A stretch of DNA of 64,000 bases from Bdellovibrio bacteriovorus (GCF_001592735.1 NZ_LUKE01000002.1:205834-269833); one strand, 5' to 3'. Numbered from the stretch's first letter, positions 9,267 through 17,890 are shown. Notes: generated by a model from the letters alone, not told the origin. Translations and numbers: made by a program.

Positions 9267-9944
9267 TTAGTTCTCTATCATTTTCTTAAGCTCGGAAAAG
9301 ACTAATGGAAACTCCGTGAATCCATCCGAATCCAAAAAGTGGCCGCCTTTTTTTATGCGATGAAGAGGCGCCTCTAATTCTTTTGAAAGTCTTGCGGTAA
9401 TTTCTGGCGCCACGATTTGGTCGTCCTCTGCGACGATCACCACACGTTGAGCCGCGATCTTTTTAAGACGGTTCACATCATATTTTTTTGCCGTAAACTC
9501 ATTGAGCAACGTCAAATTAGGCAATGATTCTGAAAATCCAGAAACACAGATGATACCGCCAATACGCGTACTTTCAGGAAGTGAGGAAAGATAATTCAAA
9601 AGGTTGATGCAGCCAAGGCTGTGCCCCACAAAGTAAGTGTGCTCATTCGGAGTTTTGATTTCCTTTTTTAGGACTTCATTCCAAGCCGGGGCCTTGGGGC
9701 TATTTGTTTCAGGCATTTGCAACACATCGACCTGCCCACCCTCTTTTTCGATTTGTTTTTTTAACCACGGAAACCAGTGGCTATCAGGTGACGCCATATA
9801 ACCATGATTGATAAATACTTTCGCTTGTTTCATTTTTTCGCTCTTATTTGCCGACAGCTGTTTAGATTTTGCGATACCCAGATTTGGAATGATGAACAGA
9901 CCGAGGGTGATAATAAGGGTGGAAAGCTTGCGTTGAATCTTCAT
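9267..9944 (-). CDS. Secreted RBBP9/YdeN-type serine hydrolase
   Basis: Alpha/beta hydrolase of 225 residues with an N-terminal signal peptide (hydrophobic stretch LSTLIITLGLFIIPNLG, cleavage near residue 25). After it comes the RBBP9/YdeN-like core: oxyanion segment INHGYMASPDSHW, nucleophile elbow GHSLGC, acid VVIVAEDDQIV, and base KKGGHFLD. The catalytic triad is therefore Ser-Asp-His. YdeN-like proteins are usually cytoplasmic, so the leader suggests a periplasmic or exported version. Substrate unknown. The gene converges on the HDO gene with an 18-bp gap. Confidence 0.8.
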   Translation of the reverse strand: MKIQRKLSTLIITLGLFIIPNLGIAKSKQLSANKSEKMKQAKVFINHGYMASPDSHWFPWLKKQIEKEGGQVDVLQMPETNSPKAPAWNEVLKKEIKTPNEHTYFVGHSLGCINLLNYLSSLPESTRIGGIICVSGFSESLPNLTLLNEFTAKKYDVNRLKKIAAQRVVIVAEDDQIVAPEITARLSKELEAPLHRIKKGGHFLDSDGFTEFPLVFSELKKMIEN

Positions 9945-10134
9945 TAGACAATTCTTTCACGAAGCCCGCGGTTCACGCAACCCTCGCCGCTTGCAGCCAT
10001 ATACATCGAAACTACGGCCCGGACGAATTCTTTAAAAGCCGGATATGGCATACCTTTTATGCACCCTAAAGCCAGCACCAATAGTGATAGGCCCTATTAT
10101 ATCAGTAAAAATGCACAAATTTTCATTAATAAAG

Positions 10135-10156
10135 TTAATGACTTTTTTAATGACTT
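10135..10156. promoter_or_regulatory. Direct repeat TTAATGACTT x2 upstream of toxin-like gene, candidate operator
   Basis: Two identical 10-bp copies TTAATGACTT at 10135-10144 and 10147-10156 are offset by 12 bp, close to one helical turn. They end 15 bp before the ATG of the DUF4258 gene. Type II toxin-antitoxin operons are commonly autorepressed by the antitoxin at such repeats, so this is a plausible binding site for the HTH protein encoded second. The repeat itself is certain; its function is inferred. Confidence 0.45.
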
Positions 10157-10171
10157 AGTATAGGATTTTAA

Positions 10172-10414
10172 ATGTCTATTATTGACATCATCAAGGATGA
10201 CCTCGTCTCTGGTAACTTTAGACTTACCCTTCACGCTCGACAACGCATGGATCAGCGCCGGGTTACTTTGCAGGATATTCGCATCTGTGCAAAAGATGGC
10301 GAGATCTTTGTAGATGGGGATGAGTTTAATCTTATCGGATTAGATTTGGAGGATCGTGATCTTACGGTCGTGTGTGCTTACCGTCACGGAACTTTGATCG
10401 TCACGGTTAAATAG
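10172..10414 (+). CDS. DUF4258-type small protein, probable toxin of a toxin-antitoxin pair
   Basis: Protein of 80 residues with the DUF4258 layout: LTLHARQRMDQRRVT near residue 18 (the HA..RM..R signature), a central GEIFVDGDEFNLIGLDL strand pair, and a final LTVVCAYRHGTLIVTV strand. This fold is related to RelE/BrnT-like ribonuclease toxins. An AGGA site precedes the ATG. The HTH gene begins 10 bp downstream. Toxicity is inferred from family and gene arrangement only. Toxin-first order occurs in HigBA- and MqsRA-like systems. Confidence 0.65.
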   Translation: MSIIDIIKDDLVSGNFRLTLHARQRMDQRRVTLQDIRICAKDGEIFVDGDEFNLIGLDLEDRDLTVVCAYRHGTLIVTVK

Positions 10415-10424
10415 GAGAGAAAAT

Positions 10425-10865
10425 ATGGCGCAGGCAAAAAAACATACTATTCGAATCGAAAATTTTTGTGGTTTTGAATATCTTATTGCTGAAAACGTCC
10501 CGGCTTATGAGGATAAAAAATACGGCACCGTCATTAACATGGACCCTGCAGACATGGAGATAATTGCTGCCACAGCCATCATCGAAAATAACTATCCTAT
10601 TCGCGGCAAAGAAGTTCATCTTTTCCGCAGCGTTCTGGATTTATCACTGGAGCGCTTCGCAGGTATCTTTGGGCTTTCCGGCGCGGGTGTTCTTAAATGG
10701 GAAAAGTCCCCTTTAAAACGCCTTGATCTTGCCAACGAATGGATGATTCGCTCGTTCATGTCAGAAAAACTAAATCTAAAAAAGCAGTGCCTATTTTCCG
10801 AAGCCATGAAGGTGGAAGACTCTAAAGTCAAGCAATCCCATTCGATCAAGCTTCGCGCTTCCTAA
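10425..10865 (+). CDS. HTH protein, probable antitoxin paired with DUF4258 protein
   Basis: Protein of 146 residues. The middle (residues ~65-100) contains a helix-turn-helix of the XRE/MqsA-antitoxin kind: LFRSVLDLSLERFAGIFGLS followed by GAGVLKWEKS, ending in the typical WE pair. The N-terminal ~60 residues may be the toxin-binding part, and a basic C-terminal tail follows. A strong ribosome binding site (GGAGAG) lies in the 10-bp gap after the DUF4258 gene, so the two are one transcript. The protein would bind the direct repeat upstream of the operon if it autoregulates. Confidence 0.65.
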   Translation: MAQAKKHTIRIENFCGFEYLIAENVPAYEDKKYGTVINMDPADMEIIAATAIIENNYPIRGKEVHLFRSVLDLSLERFAGIFGLSGAGVLKWEKSPLKRLDLANEWMIRSFMSEKLNLKKQCLFSEAMKVEDSKVKQSHSIKLRAS

Positions 10866-10909
10866 GGGCGCATTATCGCTTACAACTTACCATCCTGAAC
10901 CGGAGGGCC

Positions 10910-11284
10910 CTATTTATTGGAAAAACGCTTCATTGCTTTTCTGGAACCTTGAACACACCCTGTTCTCACTCGTTGAGTAACACACTCGTCATTTGAACAC
11001 ACACTGGCCCATGCATTAATAAAGATATTTCTATTTCTACAGTTAGGGGTGTCAAAAGCGAGGACCACCTCAAGAGCATCCGTTTTATTTACCTCGTCAT
11101 AGCTTCGTTTAACGTCAAAGGAGCGAATTTTATAAAAGTCATCCTCTTCCATAAACTCCACCAAAGATTGAACGGCCCACTGTTTCGCCACTGAATCAGT
11201 AAGCCAACTAGGGAAGTGAGGACCCGCGCTTGAGTGCGCCGATGCAGAAAATAATAAAACGAATACGGATAAAAGCACTTTCAT
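10910..11284 (-). CDS. Small secreted protein of unknown function
   Basis: Protein of 124 residues starting at ATG 11284, chosen because TTGGAGG sits four bases upstream and the start directly gives a signal peptide (VLLSVFVLLFSASAHS). The mature part has four cysteines (TPNCRNR, ASVCSNDECV, RTGCVQG) that could form two disulfides, and ends in a basic tail. A longer frame back to 11317 is less likely. No family recognised. It is part of a same-strand group of three small genes, but with separate leaders. Confidence 0.65.
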   Translation of the reverse strand: MKVLLSVFVLLFSASAHSSAGPHFPSWLTDSVAKQWAVQSLVEFMEEDDFYKIRSFDVKRSYDEVNKTDALEVVLAFDTPNCRNRNIFINAWASVCSNDECVTQRVRTGCVQGSRKAMKRFSNK

Positions 11285-11342
11285 CAACCCTCCAAGTCTT
11301 ATGATTTTTGTCACCATCTTAACCCCGTCTCATACCTGAGCG

Positions 11343-11795
11343 CTACTTAACCGCGACGAAGATATTCACCGCGCCCCCTGGTTGCTCTGGATACAACTCA
11401 AAATCAAAAGAGTATTTTCTTTGAATCTCGCTAGATTTTTCTAAAGCCCAGATTTGTTGCCAACCTTGAACAACAACTTCGGGCATAGCCCCGACAGCGC
11501 AAGGAAAAACTTGGTACTTTTGTTCCGGAATTTGAATGACCTCTAACCCCCCAGGCACATCCGTCGCTTTAGAAACTTTCATTCCCAACATCACCGAATA
11601 CGGGCCTGAGGAATCTGTTTCATAGTCATGGTAAACGCTTAAAATTTCGCCAGAAAGTTTATTAGGAATCTTTTCAGCAATATTATTTGCAAAAAACTGA
11701 TTCCATAACGAAGCGATGCGAGCCACCCCGTTCATTTCATCAACGTTTGAAGTGCGTGTTTTAATTCCGACAACGGTAAAGCTTTTTTCGTTCAT
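11343..11795 (-). CDS. GyrI-like/AraC-type effector-binding domain protein
   Basis: Stand-alone effector-binding domain of 150 residues, as in the GyrI, Rob/AraC C-terminal and Cass2 families. Recognisable parts are the first strand KSFTVVGIKTRT, the central IASLWNQFFA helix, the YSVMLGMKVS strand, the loop between QIPEQKYQVFPC and WQQIWA, and the FDFELYPE strand near the C-terminus. It has no DNA-binding domain of its own, so it may act as a ligand-binding or sequestering protein. The ligand is unknown. It lies between two small secreted proteins on the same strand. Confidence 0.7.
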   Translation of the reverse strand: MNEKSFTVVGIKTRTSNVDEMNGVARIASLWNQFFANNIAEKIPNKLSGEILSVYHDYETDSSGPYSVMLGMKVSKATDVPGGLEVIQIPEQKYQVFPCAVGAMPEVVVQGWQQIWALEKSSEIQRKYSFDFELYPEQPGGAVNIFVAVK

Positions 11796-11813
11796 GAACT
11801 CAAGTCGCCTTCT

Positions 11814-12173
11814 TTAGAATTTCAATGTCTCAATTTTTTGCTGCAGTTCTGACAACCGCCTCCATTCTTCTGCGGTGAATGTCTCACTTAAATTTAATGA
11901 GTTCTTTTCTCCGCATTTTCCATGACTATTTTTGACGAGGTCGAAATATTTTTGGGCTTCATTATGGCCCGAGTTTCTCATCGCCAAAAGATAGCCGTGC
12001 ACTTGACCAAGAAACCAGCACGTTGCTGGGCCATTTTTATCTTCGATCGCGGGCTTCATAAATTTAGAAAGAGCTTGCGCGGTACTCATTTTTAGCTCAC
12101 TTTTCGATTCAGCCGCGAACACTAAAGATGCAGAACACAGCAGAGTCGCCAAAAAACAAATGACTTTATTCAC
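11814..12173 (-). CDS. Small secreted protein of unknown function
   Basis: Protein of 119 residues with a signal peptide (VICFLATLLCSASLVFA, cleavage near residue 20). The mature region is helical and carries a pair of cysteines, in TCWFLGQVHGYL and GKCGEK, which resembles small periplasmic Rap1a/Tai-like or HdeA-like folds, but I cannot assign it. The ATG at 12173 follows ACGGAGATG with a usable GGAG. It lies 18 bp upstream of the GyrI-like gene and is probably co-transcribed with it. Confidence 0.6.
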   Translation of the reverse strand: MNKVICFLATLLCSASLVFAAESKSELKMSTAQALSKFMKPAIEDKNGPATCWFLGQVHGYLLAMRNSGHNEAQKYFDLVKNSHGKCGEKNSLNLSETFTAEEWRRLSELQQKIETLKF

Positions 12174-12607
12174 AAAACATCTCCGTCCTTAAAATCTTGA
12201 ATCTAGTTACGCACTTCTTCACAACCTTGGGCGATGTGCTCTTTACTGAACACTATAACGGGCCAATCGAAAGAATATTTTATTAAACATCCCCATGAAG
12301 ACTCAATGGTATTGGTCCACGTGGGAGCTATCAATAAGCAAATACTTTAGAACACCGCAAAATCAGAATAGAACGCCAGGGATTTGGCTCATCAAATCTG
12401 GAGTTTTTAGGTTACCCAGAGAACGAGGTGTCGAAGCATTGGACAGCTGCGCCACCCCTATCATCATACCCTCTGGGTCTCTCGACGAGCCGTTTCTAAA
12501 ATATAAACACCCCCATTTTTTGATGCAGTCCCATGATTCATCAAGAAAGCAAAGAAGCATCCGAAAAGACCTAAATCGCCAATGATATTTTTAGCACGGA
12601 GTTTTTT
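12174..12607. other. Intergenic stretch without a convincing gene
   Basis: This 434-bp gap holds two short open frames (about 96 codons plus strand, 65 codons minus strand), but neither has a ribosome binding site, a signal peptide or recognisable composition. I see no tRNA cloverleaf and no strong hairpin with a T-run. It must carry the promoters for the divergent genes at 12173 (minus) and 12608 (plus). The last bases before 12608 contain the GGAG ribosome binding site of the GH16 gene. Confidence 0.4.
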
Positions 12608-13552
12608 ATGAAATTGAAAATGCCTTCACCAAAATCTTTGCTAGCGGGCTCCGGGGCCTTGTGCATGATCGTTTTATTTAATAACTGCAGCGGGGGATAT
12701 CAAACGCAAGACACCTCGTCCCTCTCATCATCCAATTCGACATCGGAAACTCAATGCACCGATCCTACCGGTTTTAAAGAAACCAAAGGTCAGAACGTCG
12801 CTCCCTCAAAACCTGATGCCGATGGGTATATGATGGTTTGGCGCGATGAGTTTGATGGATCCGAACTGAATTTGAAATACTGGGAGTACGAAATTGACGG
12901 CGACGGCGGCGGAAACAACGAGCTGCAATACTACACTGACAGCCCTAAAAATACTTCGGTGAAAAATGGCCTGCTTACCTTGAAGCTGATTAAAGAAGAT
13001 GTGAATCGATTCGGAAAAATCTATTCTCACTCCTCGTCCCGTATTCGCAGCAAAGGCCGGGCGTCGTGGCGTTACGGCAAGTTTGAAATTCGCGCCAAAA
13101 TTTCAAAAGGAGTGGGCGTTTGGCCAGCGATTTGGATGCTTCCAGAAAGCGAAGTTTACGGTTCTTGGCCCTTAAGCGGAGAAATTGACATCTTAGAAAT
13201 CAGAGGCCGAGAGCCTCAAACTTTGATGGGTACTTTGCACTTTGGACAGCCTTGGCCCAACAACCAATGGACCGACGGTCGATACTCCCTTAGCGGGACG
13301 GATTTTAGCGAAGGCTTCCATGTGTTCAGCGTGGTTTGGGAGCCCGAACTTATCAAGTGGTATGTGGACGGTGTATTATACTCAACCAAAACACCGGCCG
13401 ATCTTCGCGGACAACCTTGGCGTTTTGATCAGAATTTTTATTTAATCTTGAATCTCGCTTTTGGTGGCGGATTCGATAACAATCAGGCGGATCTTGCAAT
13501 CACTGAGTCAAACCTTTACATCGACTATGTGCGAGTCTACCAGAAAAAATAA
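12608..13552 (+). CDS. Glycoside hydrolase family 16 lipoprotein (beta-glucanase-like)
   Basis: Endo-acting beta-glycosidase of 314 residues, probably cleaving beta-1,3 or beta-1,3/1,4 glucans. A lipoprotein signal ends at LFNNCSGG (lipidated Cys near residue 27), followed by a Ser/Thr-rich linker to residue ~60. The GH16 core shows FDGSELNLKYW, the WRYGKFEIRAK strand, and the catalytic motif GEIDILEIRG, where the two glutamates of E-x-D-x-x-E are nucleophile and acid/base. The C-terminal strand LYIDYVRVYQK is also typical. It would sit on the outer membrane or in the periplasm. ATG 12608 has GGAG upstream. It is a stand-alone gene. Confidence 0.92.
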   Translation: MKLKMPSPKSLLAGSGALCMIVLFNNCSGGYQTQDTSSLSSSNSTSETQCTDPTGFKETKGQNVAPSKPDADGYMMVWRDEFDGSELNLKYWEYEIDGDGGGNNELQYYTDSPKNTSVKNGLLTLKLIKEDVNRFGKIYSHSSSRIRSKGRASWRYGKFEIRAKISKGVGVWPAIWMLPESEVYGSWPLSGEIDILEIRGREPQTLMGTLHFGQPWPNNQWTDGRYSLSGTDFSEGFHVFSVVWEPELIKWYVDGVLYSTKTPADLRGQPWRFDQNFYLILNLAFGGGFDNNQADLAITESNLYIDYVRVYQKK

Positions 13553-13735
13553 ATTTGTTAGCAAGAGGCCGGCGCATGCGCGCCCCTCATCTTTCACAGT
13601 AAAAGCCTTAACAGCTCATTCACTTGCCCCGCACTCAATCCGGTGGCGCGACTTACTTGAAATGTTTCTAAACGCGAGAGATGCCCGCACCTTGGATGAA
13701 TTGCCTAGGATAACTTACTGTGTTAACTAGTATAA

Positions 13736-14230
13736 ATGGACTTCGGCAGTTTAGTTTTGTCTCCAATAAAATCCACAGACATCAACGACCTTTTTCAAGT
13801 CTGCCAGGATGATAATCTTCGCAAATTCCTTATGGAAGGCATGGAAATGTCCATGGACGACTGCGAACAGCTAATAGCTTCGAACGACCTGTTTTTAACA
13901 AAAAATCCAATCGGTTTATATCTGGTAAGACTGAATGACAAAACCATCGGCTATGGCGGCTTTAAAGAGACTTTTCCTCAAAGTGAAAACGTGGATTTTA
14001 TGTATGCTCTGACGGGCGAATTTTTCGGAAAAGGCTTAGGCTCAGAAATCGCCCAAAGACTCTTAGGTCTTTATAAAAACTCTGGCAGCCCAAAAAAGAT
14101 AACGGCCGTGGTGAACGCCGAAAATAAAGCCTCAATAAGAATTTTAGAAAAGAATAACTTTATTCACCAGGGTAAAGCCCCTGGTGAACTGAGCCACTTA
14201 GAGTATTATATTAATGCCAAAAATCCCTAA
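13736..14230 (+). CDS. GNAT-family N-acetyltransferase (RimJ/RimL-like)
   Basis: Acetyl-CoA dependent acetyltransferase of 164 residues. The RimJ/RimL-type pattern is visible: N-terminal SPIKSTDINDLFQVCQD, strand LVRLNDKTIGYGGFKE, the acetyl-CoA pyrophosphate loop GEFFGKGLGSEIAQ (Q/R-x-x-G-x-G/A), and ITAVVNAENKASIRILEKNNF near residue 125. The acceptor is unknown. There is no Shine-Dalgarno site before ATG 13736 and a TATAA-like box lies only a few bases upstream, so the transcript may be leaderless or the real start may be slightly internal. Confidence 0.8.
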   Translation: MDFGSLVLSPIKSTDINDLFQVCQDDNLRKFLMEGMEMSMDDCEQLIASNDLFLTKNPIGLYLVRLNDKTIGYGGFKETFPQSENVDFMYALTGEFFGKGLGSEIAQRLLGLYKNSGSPKKITAVVNAENKASIRILEKNNFIHQGKAPGELSHLEYYINAKNP

Positions 14231-14255
14231 AAATGATCTTGAGAAAAGATTTGTT

Positions 14256-15083
14256 TCAGTTGCTAGACGGATCATTACCACAAACTAACTTCTGACAATC
14301 TTTTTCATTAAGGCCTTTTTTCAATTCACCTTTTTGAATCATTTGTAAACACTCTTGCCGACACTGCTCTGTAACAACGACCGGTTTTAGCTCAGCCAAT
14401 TTATAGGCTTTCGCAATTTGCTCAGCTTCAAGTGGATCATCACCGTAGGGGTAACTCCCATACCAATGCCCCCATGAATCTTTATGTAAGCCCGATGCTT
14501 CCTGACTCCACCCAGCTATTCTTTGCATAGTTTCCAACGAAAAAAGTCGTACACCTTCAGTTGCACTTACAATATTAGCTTTAGCAACCGCTTCCGACTG
14601 AGGGGGACCGACAATCTTCTTGGTTCCCCTATTTATAATTTTTAACCCATTCACAGAGTCTGTTTTTTTATAGACTTGTTCCGCCGAAATAACAGAATGC
14701 TCGATCTCCAAGACAGCCAATTCTTTCCATCTTAATTTTATTTCCGGCGTACCAGTAACAACAAGGACATCGACTTCTTTTGAGCCATCTAGCAGAAAAA
14801 CCCTGGTGGCATAGTCAACTGTGGCACCACAGTTTCTGACTTCTGCTTTGGCCGTAAACTTCCCATTGGGAGCAGCTACGCTGCTGATTGGATCAACAAT
14901 GCAGACTCCCGCGGGACTCGTTTTTTTACCTTTCAGGGTGAGCATCAAATTCTTCGGGTCGCTTTCCTCATGGAAATACCCGACGACCTTACCCGAAGCA
15001 TCTTTTGCCTCGACCCGTTTATTCTGTGCATAGGAATAGATGAACCCGAACGAACAGATGAAAAATCCGATGGCAAACTTCAT
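14256..15083 (-). CDS. Secreted protein of unknown function
   Basis: Protein of 275 residues. It opens with a signal peptide (FAIGFFICSFGFIYSYA, cleavage near residue 20) preceded by GGAG eight bases before ATG 15083. The first half of the mature part looks beta-rich; the C-terminal part has a cluster of cysteines (EQCRQECLQM, KDCQKLVCGND) that could bridge. No family is recognised. It begins 35 bp after the stop of mevalonate kinase on the same strand, so it may be read from the mevalonate transcript, but nothing connects it functionally. Confidence 0.65.
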   Translation of the reverse strand: MKFAIGFFICSFGFIYSYAQNKRVEAKDASGKVVGYFHEESDPKNLMLTLKGKKTSPAGVCIVDPISSVAAPNGKFTAKAEVRNCGATVDYATRVFLLDGSKEVDVLVVTGTPEIKLRWKELAVLEIEHSVISAEQVYKKTDSVNGLKIINRGTKKIVGPPQSEAVAKANIVSATEGVRLFSLETMQRIAGWSQEASGLHKDSWGHWYGSYPYGDDPLEAEQIAKAYKLAELKPVVVTEQCRQECLQMIQKGELKKGLNEKDCQKLVCGNDPSSN

Positions 15084-15118
15084 AAGATGACTCCAACTTC
15101 AGACCGCAATGGCGGTCT

Positions 15119-16003
15119 TTAACAAGGAATTAACTGCGGCAAAACACTCGCTGGCGGAGTCGTGCTCCACAGCGACAGAACATACCCGCCGCCGCCAGAA
15201 CCGGTGGGCTTTACCGCGGCAGCGCCTTGATCTTTTAGCCACTGGATGTGTTTGGCGGGCTCGCCTTCGTTTAAGTTCCATTCTTCAAAACAAGAGGCAG
15301 CAAGTTCAATAGCTTTTACTAATTGTCCAAAGCCTTCTTTTTCATTCGTATGTAAAGCACGATCGGCGATTTGTACGGCTTCGGCCATGCGGGCGTCGAT
15401 CTTTTGCCCCTTTTCGGGGTTAGCAGCTAATAAGCCTTTTACTTTATTTACGGCATCTAAGGTGACGCCGCGTTTTCCGGAATAAGAAATATACCACTTC
15501 GGTTGCCATGAGGGATTGATCGGCGTTCTTTCGCCACTACGAGTGAACTTAATGCCCTGGCCTGAAAGGGCGACAGCAATATCCACCCCACTGCTTTCAC
15601 CGTGAAAGATATTTTCTAATTGGCGCGAGAACTCATAAAATTCGGATTCTGCCACATAACCTAAAAACCCCAGCCAGCGCACCAAGGCCACACAAAGTGC
15701 GGCGGACGCCCCCATCCCCGCGCCCACAGGCAGTGAGGATTCCAAAGTCAACTGGCCCTTTAAGGACGCTTTATCAACGCCTTTCATTTCACAGGCTTTA
15801 TCCAAAACGGTCCATACCAGAAGTTTTAACTCCACACCGTGATCACCGTTTAATTGCACATCAAGATTTGTGTTCGTTTGATTGTATGTCAGATTTAAAG
15901 AACGATTTAAGATTGGCACAACGAGCGCGGGCGACCCACGCAAAACCGCGTGTTCGCCCAACAAGATGCATTTACCAAAAGCCTGACATTCAAAAGTGGC
16001 CAC
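15119..16003 (-). CDS. mvk: Mevalonate kinase
   Basis: GHMP-family kinase of 294 residues converting mevalonate to 5-phosphomevalonate. The N-terminal FGKCILLGEHAVLRGSPAL is the mevalonate-kinase motif, the ATP-binding loop is LPVGAGMGASAALCVA (P-x-x-x-G-L/M-G-S-S/A-A), and the C-terminal KPTGSGGGGYVLSL is GHMP motif 3. The start is GTG 16003, sharing one base with the mvaD stop (TAGTG). It is the last gene of the mevalonate operon. Assignment as mevalonate kinase, and not as the other two GHMP paralogues, rests on the GEHAVLRG motif. Confidence 0.9.
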   Translation of the reverse strand: MATFECQAFGKCILLGEHAVLRGSPALVVPILNRSLNLTYNQTNTNLDVQLNGDHGVELKLLVWTVLDKACEMKGVDKASLKGQLTLESSLPVGAGMGASAALCVALVRWLGFLGYVAESEFYEFSRQLENIFHGESSGVDIAVALSGQGIKFTRSGERTPINPSWQPKWYISYSGKRGVTLDAVNKVKGLLAANPEKGQKIDARMAEAVQIADRALHTNEKEGFGQLVKAIELAASCFEEWNLNEGEPAKHIQWLKDQGAAAVKPTGSGGGGYVLSLWSTTPPASVLPQLIPC

Positions 16004-16983
16004 TAGTGCACGCCCGCTTTCACGCCTTCAAAAGCCAAAGTTTTATATTCCTTGCTAAAAAGATCGCGGTACATTTCAAAAGATTTTTTCTGATCATTAC
16101 GGAAAAGCATATGCACATTGGCGCCGGCATCCATGGTTACTAACGGCCCGTCTTGCCATTTTTTCCACAAGGCTTCGCAGTCTGCTAAAACTTTCTTAGA
16201 GGCGTCGGTCATATAACTAAATGCCGGCTGACTTGTTTCAAAAAGACGGTGCATGTCAATAAACTCATCCCACACAATTTGGCGAGCCATGTGCCAGTCA
16301 TCAAAACACAAAGATTGAATCAGATCTCGTAAGCGCATTTCCGCACGTTCCACCCGACCGTCAAATCTTGGACTGGTGGTCACCAGTTTATGAGCTTCGG
16401 AACTTGAAACTTCTTTTTTTGACGCCTCAACCACGACGACAATGTGGTGCATATCTGCATGAGGGATATTCATCGGTTGCGCGTACTCTTCTTGCCACAA
16501 TGACCAGGGGCTAAATAAGGAACGACAGGAAGAGCCCGATCCTTGACGAGAAAGCTCTGACAAAACACGCTTATCTGTTCCCCACCCATGAGGTTTGATT
16601 TGTTGAAACATTTCTGCCGCCGCCAAAGTCAAAGCCGCAAAACTGGAAGCCGAACTGGCAAGACCGCAGTCCGAAGGAAAATTGTTTCCGGATTCAATCA
16701 AGAAACTGCCGGTGACTTCCCATTTTGATTTCAAATTTTGGAAATGTTTTAAAAAGCGTTGCTGTCCTTTTTCAGACAGTTCTAATTTTTCTAAATCTTC
16801 GCGCACCAAGGGCTTCCACTGATCCGCGGGACCCTCGATAGGTGTCACGCGCACAAAGGTTCTTAAATTTTCTAAGGTATAAGACAAAGAGGCGTTTGTG
16901 GGTTTATTGCCACTGTTTTCAATCTTTCCCATGTATTTGATAAGCGCGATATTTGACGGGGCAGAGACTAAAACAGGTTTCAT
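16003..16983 (-). CDS. mvaD: Diphosphomevalonate decarboxylase
   Basis: GHMP-fold enzyme of 326 residues that uses ATP to convert mevalonate diphosphate to isopentenyl diphosphate. Diagnostic segments are APSNIALIKYMGK at the N-terminus (the Lys in NIALIKYWGK-type motifs), FPSDCGLASSASSFAALT as the phosphate loop, and SELSRQGSGSSCRSLF, the decarboxylase-specific RxGSGSACRS motif. The C-terminal MDAGANVHMLF is also typical. The ATG overlaps the stop of the phosphomevalonate kinase gene (ATGA). The identity is very clear. Confidence 0.95.
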   Translation of the reverse strand: MKPVLVSAPSNIALIKYMGKIENSGNKPTNASLSYTLENLRTFVRVTPIEGPADQWKPLVREDLEKLELSEKGQQRFLKHFQNLKSKWEVTGSFLIESGNNFPSDCGLASSASSFAALTLAAAEMFQQIKPHGWGTDKRVLSELSRQGSGSSCRSLFSPWSLWQEEYAQPMNIPHADMHHIVVVVEASKKEVSSSEAHKLVTTSPRFDGRVERAEMRLRDLIQSLCFDDWHMARQIVWDEFIDMHRLFETSQPAFSYMTDASKKVLADCEALWKKWQDGPLVTMDAGANVHMLFRNDQKKSFEMYRDLFSKEYKTLAFEGVKAGVH

Positions 16984-17879
16984 AGGTTTCCTCGAACTTG
17001 CAGACCAGCGGCGATATCTTTATTTGAAGCAAGCATTTTCAGGCCATTAATTTCACAGTACTGCTTCACACCCTGGCTAAAATCTTTTTTGGTAATAACT
17101 AACACAACATCCGCCCCCAAAGCGCCGCAACCTTTGGCCGCGCGCACCCCGGGAATGCTTTGTAAATCACTTAATAAGTTTAAAGTCGGTTCACAGGTAA
17201 AATTTAAATCTTTTAGCGCTTTTGCATAAGACTTAATCCCATCAATGAACTGATTTTCATTGGCGGAATCAAATGACTCTTTGATTTTACTAAAAGCGAA
17301 TTCCAAATTTGCGGTGTCGAATTTCTTAAGCATTCTCAAATGCTCATGGGTCGCCACCTTATTGCCCGTGTGAATCAAATAAAAATCTAAGCCCGTGAAC
17401 GGCCAGCTTTTGACATTAATCAACCCCTGACGCTTTTCAAAAAACGTCAAAGACCCTTTCAGCTGCCCAACGACATCCGCCCCGCTAGGGCGCAATCCTT
17501 GCCCATTCCAAGCGACTTGATAGTACTCTTCAAGGATGTGCTTAAAGTCCAAGATTTTTTCCATATCTTGCTGAGCAGCCTCTTTATAAAGCCATAAAGC
17601 ATACACCGACAAAAACTGCGCCGTCGATGCACCGAAGCCGCCAATCCCCTTATGAGGATCTTGAAAAGCGATATCCAGCTTTGCAAAATAATCGGTGTGC
17701 TTGCGGATAAACAAACCCGCCGGAGAATTTTGATGAAGTCCTTCAACTTCCCCCTTGCCCGGTTTTGCGGTCAGCTCAAAACAAGGTTGCGACAAGAATA
17801 ATAGCGCCGGTCCCTCGTTTAAGGCTAAGTACTCACCCGCTAAAAATGTTTTTCCAGGGACAGCAAAGACCAGTGACAC
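16980..17879 (-). CDS. Phosphomevalonate kinase (GHMP family)
   Basis: Protein of 299 residues with a GHMP kinase layout: VPGKTFLAGEYLALNEGPAL at the start, the loop IGGFGASTAQFLS near residue 85, and a late AAKGCGALGADVVLVI motif 3. The AGEYLAL variant and its place between mvaA and mvaD point to phosphomevalonate kinase, which turns 5-phosphomevalonate into mevalonate diphosphate. This kinase type diverges widely, so the exact substrate rests partly on operon logic. The start is GTG 17879, 11 bp after the mvaA stop, with AAAGGGA as ribosome binding site. Confidence 0.8.
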   Translation of the reverse strand: MSLVFAVPGKTFLAGEYLALNEGPALLFLSQPCFELTAKPGKGEVEGLHQNSPAGLFIRKHTDYFAKLDIAFQDPHKGIGGFGASTAQFLSVYALWLYKEAAQQDMEKILDFKHILEEYYQVAWNGQGLRPSGADVVGQLKGSLTFFEKRQGLINVKSWPFTGLDFYLIHTGNKVATHEHLRMLKKFDTANLEFAFSKIKESFDSANENQFIDGIKSYAKALKDLNFTCEPTLNLLSDLQSIPGVRAAKGCGALGADVVLVITKKDFSQGVKQYCEINGLKMLASNKDIAAGLQVRGNL

Positions 17880-17890
17880 GACCGGTCCCT

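Noticed and set aside
10425..10865. Considered as phage repressor or remnant of a prophage
   Set aside because: No phage genes nearby; the adjacent DUF4258 gene fits a toxin-antitoxin pair better.
12295..12585. Open frames of 96 (plus) and 65 (minus) codons in the intergenic region before the GH16 gene
   Set aside because: No ribosome binding site, no signal peptide, odd composition, and they overlap each other on opposite strands.
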